Shown here piece by piece: positions 8,304 to 17,216 of a DNA stretch of 64,000 bases (its first letter is position 1; each line of letters begins with the position of its first letter). Made by a program: the position numbers and the translations under genes. Origin of the DNA: Methanosaeta sp. PtaB.Bin039 (GTDB lineage: Archaea > Halobacteriota > Methanosarcinia > Methanotrichales > Methanotrichaceae); the NCBI GenBank assembly GCA_002067795.1, contig MVQI01000046.1, forward strand, positions 1-64,000, in the 5' to 3' direction. The notes under the pieces are model-generated. The model did not search any database. It was not told where the DNA came from and saw only the letters and a list, made by a program, of their open reading frames with translations.

Positions 8304-9784
8304 CTCACTTATCCCTCTGTTTCGAGGTCCATCAGCCGCTGAGGCTGAGGAGGGATTTCTTCTGGTCAGGCGATCCCATGCGTGGCGCTGACAGTCTGGA
8401 CCAATTTTACCTGGACGAGCCGGAGAACCGCCGCATATTCGAACGTGTGGCCACCAAGTGCTACCGCCCGGCAAATCAGGTCGTACTTGAGTCCATTCGC
8501 CGCTTCGTGGAGGCAGACCGCCCCTTCAAGGTGGCCTACAGCCTCTCAGGCATATTCCTCGAACAGTGCCAGCGCACCGCCCCAGACGTTGTAAAGTCCT
8601 TCCAGGATCTTGTGGAGACCGGCTTTGTCGAGCTGCTGGAGCAGACCTACTACCATTCCCTTTGCAGCCTGTATCCGGAGGGCGACGAGTTCCGAGAGCA
8701 GGTCCGCATGCACCGGGAGCTTATCTGGGACCTGTTCGCTGTTCGGCCGACCGTATTTGAGAATACCGAGCTTCTCTACGACGATCGGATAGCATCTCTG
8801 GTCGAGGGGATGGGGTACCGGGGGATATTTGCGGAAGGTGTGCTTGCAAATCCCAACTACGTCTACCAGCCGCTTGGCCGTGACATCTCTCTCTTGCTTC
8901 GCAACTTCCAGCTCACCGATGACGTGGGCTTCCGCTTCTCTTCCCGGGACTGGAAAGAGCACCCGCTGACTGCGGATAAGTACGCCTCCTGGCTCGGTGG
9001 CACGCCAGGCCAGGTCATAAACCTCTTCATGGACTACGAGACGTTCGGGGAGCACCAGTGGGAAGATACCGGGATCTTCGAGTTCCTTCGCCACCTGCCT
9101 GCCGAGGTGATGAAGAAGCCCAACCTGCGTTTCGCACTTCCGGCTGAGCTGGCAGCCCTTCCCAGGTCCGGGGTTTTGGCGGTCTCTCACACCCGCTCCT
9201 GGGCAGACCTTGAGCGTGATACCAGCTGCTGGCTCGGAAACGAGCTGCAGCAGGCCTGCTACCTCTATCACTGGCGCCTGCAGAGGCCTGCGGCTGAGGC
9301 CGGAGCGCAGATGCAGAGGATCTGGCGGACGCTTGGCCTAAGCGACCATCTTTATTACATGTTCACGCGTGGTGGCGGCCCGGGCATGGTGCACAGCTAC
9401 TTCAGCCCTTACGGAAACCCCTACGATGCTTCAATCACCTACTTCTCCGTGCTCTCTGACCTGCACCACCGGCTGAAGGTGGAGCTTCCCATGGCCGACC
9501 ACCCATTCCGGCTTGCTGGTGGGATGGAGGTGTGGAGCGCCGCAGGGATGGCACAGGCCCTGGCCAAAATAGACCTCGACGCCCTTGAGGATTATATGGA
9601 GAAGCAGGACCTGGCCAGATGGGCAGGCACAAGCCTTCACCAGCCTGGGATCGAGGCCGAGCTAAACGGGCTCTCCATCAGAAAGGGGGAGCGTCTGAGG
9701 CAGTCGGTGATCAGGATCTTCCGGGGATTTGGCAAGCCGGCCAAAGCGGCAAGAAAACGAGAGAAGAGAGTGCGATTGAAATGA
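8300..9784 (+). CDS. GH57 family alpha-amylase / glucanotransferase-type glycosidase
   Basis: 494 residues. The N-terminus has the GH57 hallmark HxP as FEVHQPLRL. NTELLYDDRI and the downstream GIFAEG correspond to the conserved catalytic region, and FMDYETFGEHQW is the Asp-containing motif of family 57. The enzyme should act on internal alpha-1,4 bonds of glycogen or maltodextrin in the cytoplasm. I choose ATG 8300, which overlaps the tnpB stop and has GGGGAG upstream, supplied by the element's right end; GTG 8291 is an alternative. The next gene starts within its stop codon (ATGA), so the two are translationally coupled. Confidence 0.88.
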   Translation: MTHLSLCFEVHQPLRLRRDFFWSGDPMRGADSLDQFYLDEPENRRIFERVATKCYRPANQVVLESIRRFVEADRPFKVAYSLSGIFLEQCQRTAPDVVKSFQDLVETGFVELLEQTYYHSLCSLYPEGDEFREQVRMHRELIWDLFAVRPTVFENTELLYDDRIASLVEGMGYRGIFAEGVLANPNYVYQPLGRDISLLLRNFQLTDDVGFRFSSRDWKEHPLTADKYASWLGGTPGQVINLFMDYETFGEHQWEDTGIFEFLRHLPAEVMKKPNLRFALPAELAALPRSGVLAVSHTRSWADLERDTSCWLGNELQQACYLYHWRLQRPAAEAGAQMQRIWRTLGLSDHLYYMFTRGGGPGMVHSYFSPYGNPYDASITYFSVLSDLHHRLKVELPMADHPFRLAGGMEVWSAAGMAQALAKIDLDALEDYMEKQDLARWAGTSLHQPGIEAELNGLSIRKGERLRQSVIRIFRGFGKPAKAARKREKRVRLK

Positions 9785-11619
9785 CCATATCGCTTAAGCC
9801 GGATGGTTATCTGGATGGGGTGTCAAGGGAATGGGTCGTAGGAAACGGCATAGGGGGCTATGCCTCCTCCACGTCAATAGGCGCCAATACCAGGTCGTAC
9901 CACGGGCTGCTGGTGGCGGCCCGAGAGCCTCCGTCAGAAAGGTGGCTGCTGCTCTCGTCGCTGGATGAGACGGTGAACGGAATCGAGCTGGCCAACCACC
10001 AGTACCCGGGGGCGGTCCATCCTCAGGGATTTGCGTATCTGCAAGAGTTCACCCTGGGGACATTTCCAGCCTTTCGGTACCGCGTGGGCGACGTGACCCT
10101 TGACAAGCAGGTGGCAATCCTCGGCGGGGAGAACACGGCGGTAGTGCGCTACCGTGCCAGCGGCGATGCCCAGATCAAGATCGTGCCGCTGGTCACATCC
10201 CGCAGCTTTCACAAAGCCGAGGGCCGCCCAGCCCTGACCCAGACTTTGCGGGCCGGCGGCACCATGGTTGAGGGGGACTGCCCGTTCTTCCTGCTATCCG
10301 ACAGGGCCTCCTACCATCCAGGCGACGACTGGTACTACGGCTTTCAGTACCAGGAGGAGCGCTCCCGCGGACTGCTATGGACCGAGGACCTTCAGGCTCC
10401 GGGCCACTTCCAGATCTCGGTCGATCGTGGAGCCGAGTTCTGCATAATGGCATCCACCTGGCGGACGGCCCTGCCTGACACTGAGGTTCTCGATGCGGAG
10501 CAGGCTCGCCGCAGCGCCCTTGAGACCGGCCACCCTCTTCCCCGCCTTGCCCAGGCAGCCGACAGCTTCATAGTAAGAAGGGACGGCGGCAGAACCATCC
10601 TGGCAGGATACCACTGGTTCGACGACTGGGGACGCGACGCAATGATCGCGCTTCCAGGCCTCCTCCTGGTTCCTGGGCGTTATGATCTGGCCAGGGAGGT
10701 CCTGCTCACGTTCGCACGGGCCAGCAGAGGAGGGCTTCTGCCCAACGACCTTGGTGCGGGCTCCTACTACACAGTGGACGCCTCCCTATGGTTCGTCCGC
10801 GCAGTACATCAGTACTACCTGCACACCAAAGACGCATCTTTGGTCAGGGAGATCTGGCCGGCTCTGCAGGGGATAATCGAGGCCTACCAGTCACAGACCC
10901 CGGTCAGCTACATGGACCAGGATGGGCTGATAGTCTCAGCTCCCGGCGCGACCTGGATGGATGCCCGGGTGGACGGGCAGTGCGTGACCCCGAGGTCGGG
11001 AAAGGCGTGCGAGATAAACGCGCTCTGGTACGCCGCCCTGCTCTCGGCACAGGCCCTGGCCAGGACCTGCCGCAGGCGCTGGCGCTCAGACCTGGCAGAA
11101 GAAGTCCGCAGGTCTTTTGGCAGGTTCTGGAACGATGAGGCCGGCTGCCTTTACGACGTGATCGACCCGGTCGATCCGGCGGTGCGGCCAAACCAGGTCA
11201 TTGCAGCCGCCTTTACCGACCTTCTCTCCAGGACCAGGCAGCGACGCATGATGTCCAGTGTGGAGGCACAGCTTCTCACCCCTTATGGACTTCGCACCCT
11301 ATCTCCGCATGATCGGGGCTATATAGGCCGCTACCAGGGAGACGCCAGGCAGCGTGACCTGGCCTATCACCAGGGCACGGTCTGGCCATGGCTGCTGGGC
11401 CCATACGTCACAGCCCTGATAAATTGCGGCGGACCGAAAAAGAGCGTCTCTTTGGCCAGGGCTGCCTTAAGTGCCCTTCTTCAGCAAGATCGGGGCGGCC
11501 TTTGCAGCGTGGCCGAGATATACGACGGCGACGCCCCTCACAGGCCTGGCGGCTGCATATCCCAGGCCTGGTCGGTGGGCGAGCTGATCAGGGCAGACTC
11601 CCAGCTTTCGGTCAGATAA
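9781..11619 (+). CDS. Glycogen debranching enzyme (amylo-alpha-1,6-glucosidase type)
   Basis: 612 residues from ATG 9781. The N-terminal domain begins with GYLDGVSREWVVGNGIGGYA and NTRSYHGLL, as in archaeal/bacterial debranching enzymes. The C-terminal (alpha/alpha)6 domain has HWFDDWGRDAMIALPGL, WMDARVDGQ and YHQGTVWPWL, which hold the catalytic acids in this family. It removes alpha-1,6-linked glucose stubs. It overlaps the GH57 stop codon by four bases, so amylase and debranching enzyme are made together. An upstream in-frame extension from 9619 lies inside the GH57 gene and has no family match. Confidence 0.9.
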   Translation: MTISLKPDGYLDGVSREWVVGNGIGGYASSTSIGANTRSYHGLLVAAREPPSERWLLLSSLDETVNGIELANHQYPGAVHPQGFAYLQEFTLGTFPAFRYRVGDVTLDKQVAILGGENTAVVRYRASGDAQIKIVPLVTSRSFHKAEGRPALTQTLRAGGTMVEGDCPFFLLSDRASYHPGDDWYYGFQYQEERSRGLLWTEDLQAPGHFQISVDRGAEFCIMASTWRTALPDTEVLDAEQARRSALETGHPLPRLAQAADSFIVRRDGGRTILAGYHWFDDWGRDAMIALPGLLLVPGRYDLAREVLLTFARASRGGLLPNDLGAGSYYTVDASLWFVRAVHQYYLHTKDASLVREIWPALQGIIEAYQSQTPVSYMDQDGLIVSAPGATWMDARVDGQCVTPRSGKACEINALWYAALLSAQALARTCRRRWRSDLAEEVRRSFGRFWNDEAGCLYDVIDPVDPAVRPNQVIAAAFTDLLSRTRQRRMMSSVEAQLLTPYGLRTLSPHDRGYIGRYQGDARQRDLAYHQGTVWPWLLGPYVTALINCGGPKKSVSLARAALSALLQQDRGGLCSVAEIYDGDAPHRPGGCISQAWSVGELIRADSQLSVR

Positions 11620-11665
11620 TTGAGCCCGGATGAAATCGTGCTTTTCCATTTCAGGTGATACAAGG

Positions 11666-12328
11666 ATGAAGATTCTGGGAATCAACGGCAGTCCCCGCGG
11701 CAACAGGAGCCAGACCATGCGACTGATGAAGGCGGCCCTCGAAGGGGCAGCCTCTGCCGGGGCAAAGGTCGAGCTGGTTGACATATGCCAGCTGAACATC
11801 AAGTACTGTACTGGGTGCGGCGTCTGCTATGCGCAGGGCGTATGCGTGCACGAGGACGACTTTTCAGCCGTCTACGAGCGGCTTGTGCAGTGCGACGGCT
11901 TCATCTTCGGCTCTCCCAACTACCTGCGTTCGGTAACCGCCCAGCTCAAGGCCTTCTTGGACCGCATGTCTGACGCCATCCACTGCCAGCTTCTGTCCGG
12001 CAAGTACGGCTGCTCGGTGGCGACCGCCGGCAGCCTGGCCAGCGCCGAGGTCACGGATTACCTCAACCAGCAGATACTGGTCTTCGGGGCTTATGCTGTT
12101 GGGAGTGCCGGCGCCTGCCCCAACATTCCGGGCTCCATGGAGAAGGGGCTGGCAGAGGCGGGAGCTTTGGGCCGCTCCATTGCCCTGGCCATCGCCGAGC
12201 GCAGATCTTACCCGGAGCAGGAGGCTGTGCATAAGGAGCTGGAGGGTCGCTTCTGCCATCTGGTGGATATGAACCGGGATGCCTGGCCTCACGAGTACCA
12301 GTACTGGAGGGGCAAGGGGCTGATCTGA
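11666..12328 (+). CDS. Iron-sulfur flavoprotein (NADPH-dependent FMN reductase fold)
   Basis: 220 residues starting MKILGINGSPRGNRS, the FMN-phosphate loop of the flavodoxin-like family. It is followed by a compact cysteine cluster C-x2-C-x2-C-x5-C (near residue 48, CTGCGVC then GVC), the 4Fe-4S pattern of archaeal iron-sulfur flavoprotein Isf. AGGTGA lies 7 bases before ATG 11666, so I use this start rather than the open-frame start 12 codons upstream. These proteins carry electrons between ferredoxin and small oxidants in methanogens. The physiological partner here is unknown; it stands apart from the glycogen genes by a short gap. Confidence 0.8.
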   Translation: MKILGINGSPRGNRSQTMRLMKAALEGAASAGAKVELVDICQLNIKYCTGCGVCYAQGVCVHEDDFSAVYERLVQCDGFIFGSPNYLRSVTAQLKAFLDRMSDAIHCQLLSGKYGCSVATAGSLASAEVTDYLNQQILVFGAYAVGSAGACPNIPGSMEKGLAEAGALGRSIALAIAERRSYPEQEAVHKELEGRFCHLVDMNRDAWPHEYQYWRGKGLI

Positions 12329-12441
12329 TCCGGCTGTCGGGCAAAAAATCGCCATCGCAGGGGTGGGCAGCGGCTCAAAAGAGACGGTTTCTTTCTCTAA
12401 ATGCCCGCGAGATCCCAGTCTGTCCCCGGCCGTATGGGTCT

Positions 12442-13242
12442 TTAGGGCACAGCTGTCCTGCCCAGCCTCTGCAGATCGCTCAGATACCTCTCCCGGCGCC
12501 TGGAGTAAGCCCGGCGGTCGGGGCCGAAGGGGACGTACTCCGAGACCTGCCAGCCGGCGTCTGCCAGGTCGATCATGGTTTCCTCTGCGAGGCCTTTCAG
12601 AAAGCCGATCTCCATGATATCCCGTCTCCCGCTCTCCCGTGCCCAGCTTATAAGCTCGGGATCGTGTGTGGCCAGGCAGAACGGCTTTTCCTCGTGCAGG
12701 CACAGCCTTGCAAGGCCCACAGTCCGCTCCTGTATGCGGGCGAAGTCCGAGATATCGCCCACGTAGGCTCCTTTGGTCAGGCGCGGCGTGATGCCGTGCC
12801 TTAATACAACCCGCAGGTCATCCGCGGTTCGGTCCAGGTAGGCCTGCAGGGCCAGCGTGATGGGGGCCTGACCGACACAGATAACGGCTGCACGAAGCGT
12901 AAATGGCAGCAGGGGCCGTCCCTCCATGTCTATCTCCATAGCCACTCCCAGGTCAGCTGCCTGGCGGTGCAGCCGGCGTATCTGGTCCAGGCCATTTCCC
13001 TCATGCAGGAGGGCTCCGAGGTGGCTTGGCTTGACCGATAATGAAGCTTTCAGGCCCCTGTCCACCACTTCTTGGGCCAGGTTCGCATAGGACTCCGCGG
13101 TCCTCTTCACGTCCTCTGCGCTTCTGCCGTCCTCTCCCAGGATGTCCAGGACACAGCGGATGCCGGAATCGTTGCGGATATCACACCACGCCAAAGCCTG
13201 CTCCATATCTGGCAGACCCCAGCGGTCTATGGACTTGTCCAT
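12442..13242 (-). CDS. Proline dehydrogenase-like flavoenzyme
   Basis: 266 residues with the ProDH/PutA TIM-barrel pattern: MEIDMEG, RLTKGAYVGD (family motif R-x-x-KGAY), FCLATHDPELI, and the C-terminal VPFGPDRRAYSRRRERYL with the Arg pair that binds the substrate carboxylate in the family. The expected reaction is FAD-dependent oxidation of L-proline to pyrroline-5-carboxylate. No P5C dehydrogenase is adjacent, and the role in a methanogen is unclear. It stands alone on the minus strand between the flavoprotein and the heme genes. It is somewhat short but comparable with stand-alone ProDH. Confidence 0.7.
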   Translation of the reverse strand: MDKSIDRWGLPDMEQALAWCDIRNDSGIRCVLDILGEDGRSAEDVKRTAESYANLAQEVVDRGLKASLSVKPSHLGALLHEGNGLDQIRRLHRQAADLGVAMEIDMEGRPLLPFTLRAAVICVGQAPITLALQAYLDRTADDLRVVLRHGITPRLTKGAYVGDISDFARIQERTVGLARLCLHEEKPFCLATHDPELISWARESGRRDIMEIGFLKGLAEETMIDLADAGWQVSEYVPFGPDRRAYSRRRERYLSDLQRLGRTAVP

Positions 13243-13434
13243 GATGCCTCAGCAATTGCAGGTCGGCAGAAAAACGATTCTGAGAACTTAAAATGTCATC
13301 TCATGGGCGTATTGATCGTCGCCCACGCGCCCGACTATCTGATCACGGGTTTTGCCTCTCGGAAACACCCCGAACTAAGGCCCTGATGAATTGGAAAAAC
13401 CTGGGCAGCCCCACAGGGCAGCCCAGCAGGAACC

Positions 13435-13554
13435 TCAAACGCAGCCGTCCAGGAGTTGCTTCTTCTTTCCGCCGCGCTTCTCATGTGGTTTGATGGGCTC
13501 AACCTTCGCGGGCTCTTCCTTCTTCTCCTCTTTCTCCTTGTGGTGCATTTCCAT
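13435..13554 (-). CDS. Small Lys/Glu-rich peptide, 39 residues
   Basis: A short open frame with strongly biased content: the N-terminal half alternates Lys and Glu (HHKEKEEKKEEPAK), then a Pro/Lys stretch and RGGKKKQLLDGCV at the end, with one Cys at the penultimate position. GGTGA precedes the second Met (13548) by five bases, and a TATA-like GTTAATATG lies at about 13583-13591. The preceding gene, read in the same direction, is the AhbD-like radical SAM gene, separated by a hairpin. I recognise no family. It might be a nucleic-acid-binding peptide, or a peptide substrate; both are speculation. Confidence 0.5.
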   Translation of the reverse strand: MEMHHKEKEEKKEEPAKVEPIKPHEKRGGKKKQLLDGCV

Positions 13555-13623
13555 CACCAATTGAATACTATCGCTAACCTGAACATATTAACCTTTCGAT
13601 AGGGACATCCCGTTTCGGTTTAG

Positions 13624-13640
13624 CCCCGGCCATGCCGGGG
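13624..13640 (-). terminator. Hairpin after the heme operon
   Basis: Perfect 7-base stem CCCCGGC/GCCGGGG with a 3-base loop, 25 bases after the stop of the AhbD-like gene. No strong T-run follows, so it is a structure-only candidate. Confidence 0.4.
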
Positions 13641-13664
13641 AACTTCGGCCCTGTCGGCCCAGCC

Positions 13665-14852
13665 TTATTCGCGATGAGATCTCTCTGGCCTCTCCAGGAT
13701 GCAGGTGGGATCCTCCTCCATCAGATCTCCCCTGAAGTACAAGGCCTTCTGCCGGCAACCTCCGCACAGCTCCAGGTACTCGCATCTCCCGCAAGCACCT
13801 TTCAGCTGCGTTCGCATCCCGCGCAGGGATTGCAGCTCGGGGCCGGGATCGTCGATCCATATGTCCTTGAACGACCGCTGCCTCAGGTTGCCGACTGTCA
13901 CCTGGGGCATGAAGTGGCACGGGTGCACGTCTCCCTCGGGCCCTATATTGGCCACCTTGCAGCCGGCGGTGCATCCACCGGCGTTGACGAGCAGCCGCCT
14001 GGCGTAATCCTGGCGCTCTGGCTGGTCCTTCAGCAGCTCGATCAGGTAGGCTCCGTCCATGGGGGAATCGGTCGTCAGGATCTCGATGTCTCTTCCCTTG
14101 AGTTCCACCGCAGCTTCGGCAAGGAAGCGAACGACACTGCGTCGCTGCTCCGGCGTGACATCCCTGTCGGCGATGCCAGCTCCCCTGCCGGTCGGGACCA
14201 GGTGGTACAGGCAGAACCGGGGGATCCCCATCTCAAGAGCCATGTCGAGCAGGGCAGGCACCTGATGCCAGTTGTCCTGGGTCAGCGTTATTCGCAGACC
14301 GGTCTTCAGGCCGGCTGCCATGGAGTTCCTTATGCCGTTTAAGGCCCTGGCATACGCGCCCTCCACTCCGCGGAACCGGTCGTGCTCCGTTGCGATTGCC
14401 GAGTCAAGGCTTATGCCCACATACCTTATGCCTGCCTCGTGCAGCAGCCTGGCCACCTCCGGCGTGATCATGGTGCCGTTGGTGGATATCACGGTAGAAA
14501 GCCCCTTCTTATGGGCGTGGAAAGCATAAGCCCAGAAATGGCGGGACATGAGCGGCTCTCCTCCGGTCAGGATCATCATAGGTATCTGAATCTGGGCCAG
14601 GTGATCGATCAGGCGCAGCCCCTCCTCCAGGGATAGCTCCTCGCCCACCTCCCGGGACCTGGTCCTGGCATCGATATAGCAATGATGGCAGGCAAGGTTG
14701 CAGCTTTTGGTGAGGTTCCACATCACAACCGGCCTGCTCTGGCCTGAGAAGCGGACGAGATCCGCAGGCATTGCCTGGCACGACTCCCGGGCCTCCCTGA
14801 TGTCCTCCCAGACCGTGCCCTGATCTGCCAGGGCTTTTGAGAATATTATCAT
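13665..14852 (-). CDS. ahbD: AhbC/AhbD-family radical SAM heme synthase (AhbD-like)
   Basis: 395 residues. The radical SAM cluster motif is CNLACHHC, followed by TGGEPL, and the C-terminal auxiliary cluster region has CGRCEYLELCGGCR. In the siroheme-dependent heme pathway, AhbC removes acetate side chains from didecarboxysiroheme and AhbD decarboxylates Fe-coproporphyrin III to heme. As I recall, the CGGCR ending favours AhbD, but the two are close. The start ATG 14852 has GGAGG 8 bases upstream and lies two bases after the CobA-HemD stop; a TTG six bases further up is less well placed. It is the last gene of hemL-hemC-cobA/hemD-ahbD, which supports a heme role. Confidence 0.75.
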   Translation of the reverse strand: MIIFSKALADQGTVWEDIREARESCQAMPADLVRFSGQSRPVVMWNLTKSCNLACHHCYIDARTRSREVGEELSLEEGLRLIDHLAQIQIPMMILTGGEPLMSRHFWAYAFHAHKKGLSTVISTNGTMITPEVARLLHEAGIRYVGISLDSAIATEHDRFRGVEGAYARALNGIRNSMAAGLKTGLRITLTQDNWHQVPALLDMALEMGIPRFCLYHLVPTGRGAGIADRDVTPEQRRSVVRFLAEAAVELKGRDIEILTTDSPMDGAYLIELLKDQPERQDYARRLLVNAGGCTAGCKVANIGPEGDVHPCHFMPQVTVGNLRQRSFKDIWIDDPGPELQSLRGMRTQLKGACGRCEYLELCGGCRQKALYFRGDLMEEDPTCILERPERSHRE

Positions 14853-14854
14853 CT

Positions 14855-16321
14855 TCAAAGCCTCCGCCTGTTCAATGCATCCCTGGCGGCCTTCAGCATC
14901 TCCTGGAATGTGTACCTCTCAGGCATAATGTCCACCCGCACACCCAGCCTCTCCAGCTCGGTCCGCGTGGGAGGTCCGATGGCGACAACCATTCCGGCTG
15001 CCAGGGCAGAGCGCAGCTCCTCCTCCTGCCCCATCTCCCTGGCTCTTTTGATCAGGTAGCGAGATGTTGAGCCGCTGGTAAAGGCGAAGACCTCGACCGA
15101 GCGGGCCCGTCGAATAAGCCGGTCGAGCCTGACATCGCCGGACCCGCTTATTTGATAGATCGGCACGTCGTCCACGACGACGCCCTTTTCCTGCAGACCG
15201 CTTGAGAGTGATACCGATCCCTGGGCGCTGCGAAGAAGAAGCACCCTATCAAAGCCGGCCAGCGCCTGCACCAGGCCAAGCGAGCTGTACTCCTCGGGCA
15301 GAACCGACACTGCCACCCCTCTGTCCTCAAGAGCCCTGGCAGTCATCGGCCCGATCGCTGCCACGGTCTTGGATGACAGAGCCCTGGCCAGATCTGGCTT
15401 GGCAAGAGCAGCCTCCACCCCGTTGGAGCTGGTGAAGACGACACAATCTGCCCTGGCTATCCGGTCTGTCAGGTCCTCTGGCAGTGGAAGAGGCTCCAGA
15501 GATATGGCCGGGGCCTGCACCGGTTCAAATCCCAGCGACTCGGCCATTGCCGCCGACTCGGCCATCTGGTTGTCCGTCCGGAATATGGCCAGCCGTCGTG
15601 GCCCCAGATCCTTTTCAAGGCCGACTACGTCCCCGACAACCAGTATTGCAGGGGGCTTTACACCGGCCTCTTTGGCCCTGGCCACTATGTCTCCAAGGGT
15701 GCCCGCAACCGTCCTCTGCTCCGGCCAGCCGCCTCTCTCGACGAGCGCTGCAGGAGTTCCTCTGTCCTTTCCACCCTCCAGGAGGGCGGAGACGTTCTCC
15801 TCCAGCCGCGAGACGCCCATCAGGACGACCAGGGTCCCTCCCAGCCTGGCCAGAGTCGACCAGTCGAGGTTCCTGTCCTTTCCTGGCTCCTCATGGCCGG
15901 TGACAACGGTAAACGAAGCTGATACCCCACGGTGAGTGACCGGAATTCCGGCCAGCTCCGGCACAGCCACAGCCGAGGTCACACCGGGAACAACCTGGAA
16001 GGGTATGCCTGCCTCCAGAAGTGCCAAAGCCTCCTCCCCGCCCCGGCCGAAAACGTACGGATCGCCGCCTTTCAGCCTTACAACCCGATGCTCTCTGCCC
16101 AGCTCCACCAGCAGGCTGTTGATCTCATCCTGGGTCATCTTATGCCTGCCTGCCGATTTGCCGACGTCTATCAGCCTGGCGGATAGCCCCTCCAGCATGC
16201 CGGGATCGAGCAGGCGGTCGTAGAGGACGACTTCCGCCTCCTGCAGCAGCCTGGTAGCTCTCTGTGTCAAGAGATCCGGGGTGCCCGGGCCTGCTCCAAC
16301 GAGGTAGACCTTACCTGGCAC
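14855..16321 (-). CDS. cobA-hemD: Fused uroporphyrinogen-III C-methyltransferase / uroporphyrinogen-III synthase
   Basis: 488 residues in two domains. Residues 1 to about 240 are SUMT/CobA: VYLVGAGPGTPDLLTQRA, RLKGGDPYVFGRGGEE, PVTHRGVS. Residues about 250-488 are HemD-like: VFTSSNGVEAAL, AIGPMTARALEDRG, FTSGSTSRYL. The enzyme would close the tetrapyrrole ring to uroporphyrinogen III and methylate it twice to precorrin-2, the branch point to siroheme, heme, F430 and cobamides. The GTG start overlaps the end of hemC by 11 bases. Such fusions are known in bacteria and some archaea. Confidence 0.9.
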   Translation of the reverse strand: MPGKVYLVGAGPGTPDLLTQRATRLLQEAEVVLYDRLLDPGMLEGLSARLIDVGKSAGRHKMTQDEINSLLVELGREHRVVRLKGGDPYVFGRGGEEALALLEAGIPFQVVPGVTSAVAVPELAGIPVTHRGVSASFTVVTGHEEPGKDRNLDWSTLARLGGTLVVLMGVSRLEENVSALLEGGKDRGTPAALVERGGWPEQRTVAGTLGDIVARAKEAGVKPPAILVVGDVVGLEKDLGPRRLAIFRTDNQMAESAAMAESLGFEPVQAPAISLEPLPLPEDLTDRIARADCVVFTSSNGVEAALAKPDLARALSSKTVAAIGPMTARALEDRGVAVSVLPEEYSSLGLVQALAGFDRVLLLRSAQGSVSLSSGLQEKGVVVDDVPIYQISGSGDVRLDRLIRRARSVEVFAFTSGSTSRYLIKRAREMGQEEELRSALAAGMVVAIGPPTRTELERLGVRVDIMPERYTFQEMLKAARDALNRRRL

Positions 16322-17216
16322 TTCTCACCGCCTCCTCCACCAGCTTTTGGCCTCCCATCTCCACAAGCCTCTGGCCGACGATCTCGGCCTCCTGCACGTC
16401 CCCTGCCGCTATCACCTCATCCACTCTCACATATCTGGTTCCGTCCAGGGAGAGGACCTCTGCAAGGACCCTCATCCCTCCCCTTTTGGCCTGGGCGTGG
16501 ACGGCCATCGGCACCACGCACCCGCCGCCCACCACCTCCATGATCCTCCTCTCCACCATGGTCTCGGCCCTGGTCGCAGGATGATCGATGCGCTTGGCCT
16601 CGAGGTGGCCGGGGCTTTTGTCCACTCCCACGACGACGATAGTGCCCTGATTGGCGGAGGGCACGAAACGCTCCACATCCAGCACCGAGTAGGCAAGTTC
16701 GTATCCCATACGCTGCACGCCGGCCTCGGCAATGACTATCGCCTGGCACTCTTCGGCCGCCAGCTTGCTCAGGCGGGTTTGCAGGTTGCCGCGCAGGCTC
16801 TTTACACGGAGGTCGGGGCGGGCGCGCCTGAGCTGGGCTGCCCGGCGCAGGCTTGACGTCCCCACCACAGCTTCTCCTGGCAGCTCTTCGAGGCTCAGCC
16901 CGTCAGGGGTCACCAGGATGTCGTGAGGTGAGTCCCGCTCGAGTATGGCTGAGATGGCCAGCTGGGGAGGTCGCTTGGTAGGCAGGTCCTTCATGCTGTG
17001 CACTGCCAGGTCAACTTCTCCGGCCAGCATGCGTTCGTCAATCTCCCGCACAAAGAGCCCCTGACCCTTGAGCTGGTGAAGCGGCCGGTCCAGGAACATG
17101 TCACCGCTGGTCTTCACTATCCTGACCTCGGCCTCCACACCCAGCTCGTGCAGCATCAGGGCTGCCTTCTCTGTCTGACGCAGGGCCAGGGGGCTTCCCC
17201 GGCTGCCGATGATCAG
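16311..17216 (-). CDS. hemC: Porphobilinogen deaminase (hydroxymethylbilane synthase), apparent CTG start
   Basis: Four porphobilinogen units are joined to hydroxymethylbilane. Motifs: [32 protein letters not shown], and [10 protein letters not shown] with the Cys that holds the dipyrromethane cofactor. The first ATG (17156) would remove the conserved N-terminus [19 protein letters not shown], which is encoded directly upstream in frame. No ATG, GTG or TTG exists there. A CTG at 17216 overlaps the hemL stop as CTGA, the same geometry as the ATGA junctions nearby, so I place the start there (301 residues). Function is certain; the start codon is inference. Confidence 0.88.
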   Translation of the reverse strand: MIIGSRGSPLALRQTEKAALMLHELGVEAEVRIVKTSGDMFLDRPLHQLKGQGLFVREIDERMLAGEVDLAVHSMKDLPTKRPPQLAISAILERDSPHDILVTPDGLSLEELPGEAVVGTSSLRRAAQLRRARPDLRVKSLRGNLQTRLSKLAAEECQAIVIAEAGVQRMGYELAYSVLDVERFVPSANQGTIVVVGVDKSPGHLEAKRIDHPATRAETMVERRIMEVVGGGCVVPMAVHAQAKRGGMRVLAEVLSLDGTRYVRVDEVIAAGDVQEAEIVGQRLVEMGGQKLVEEAVRSAR

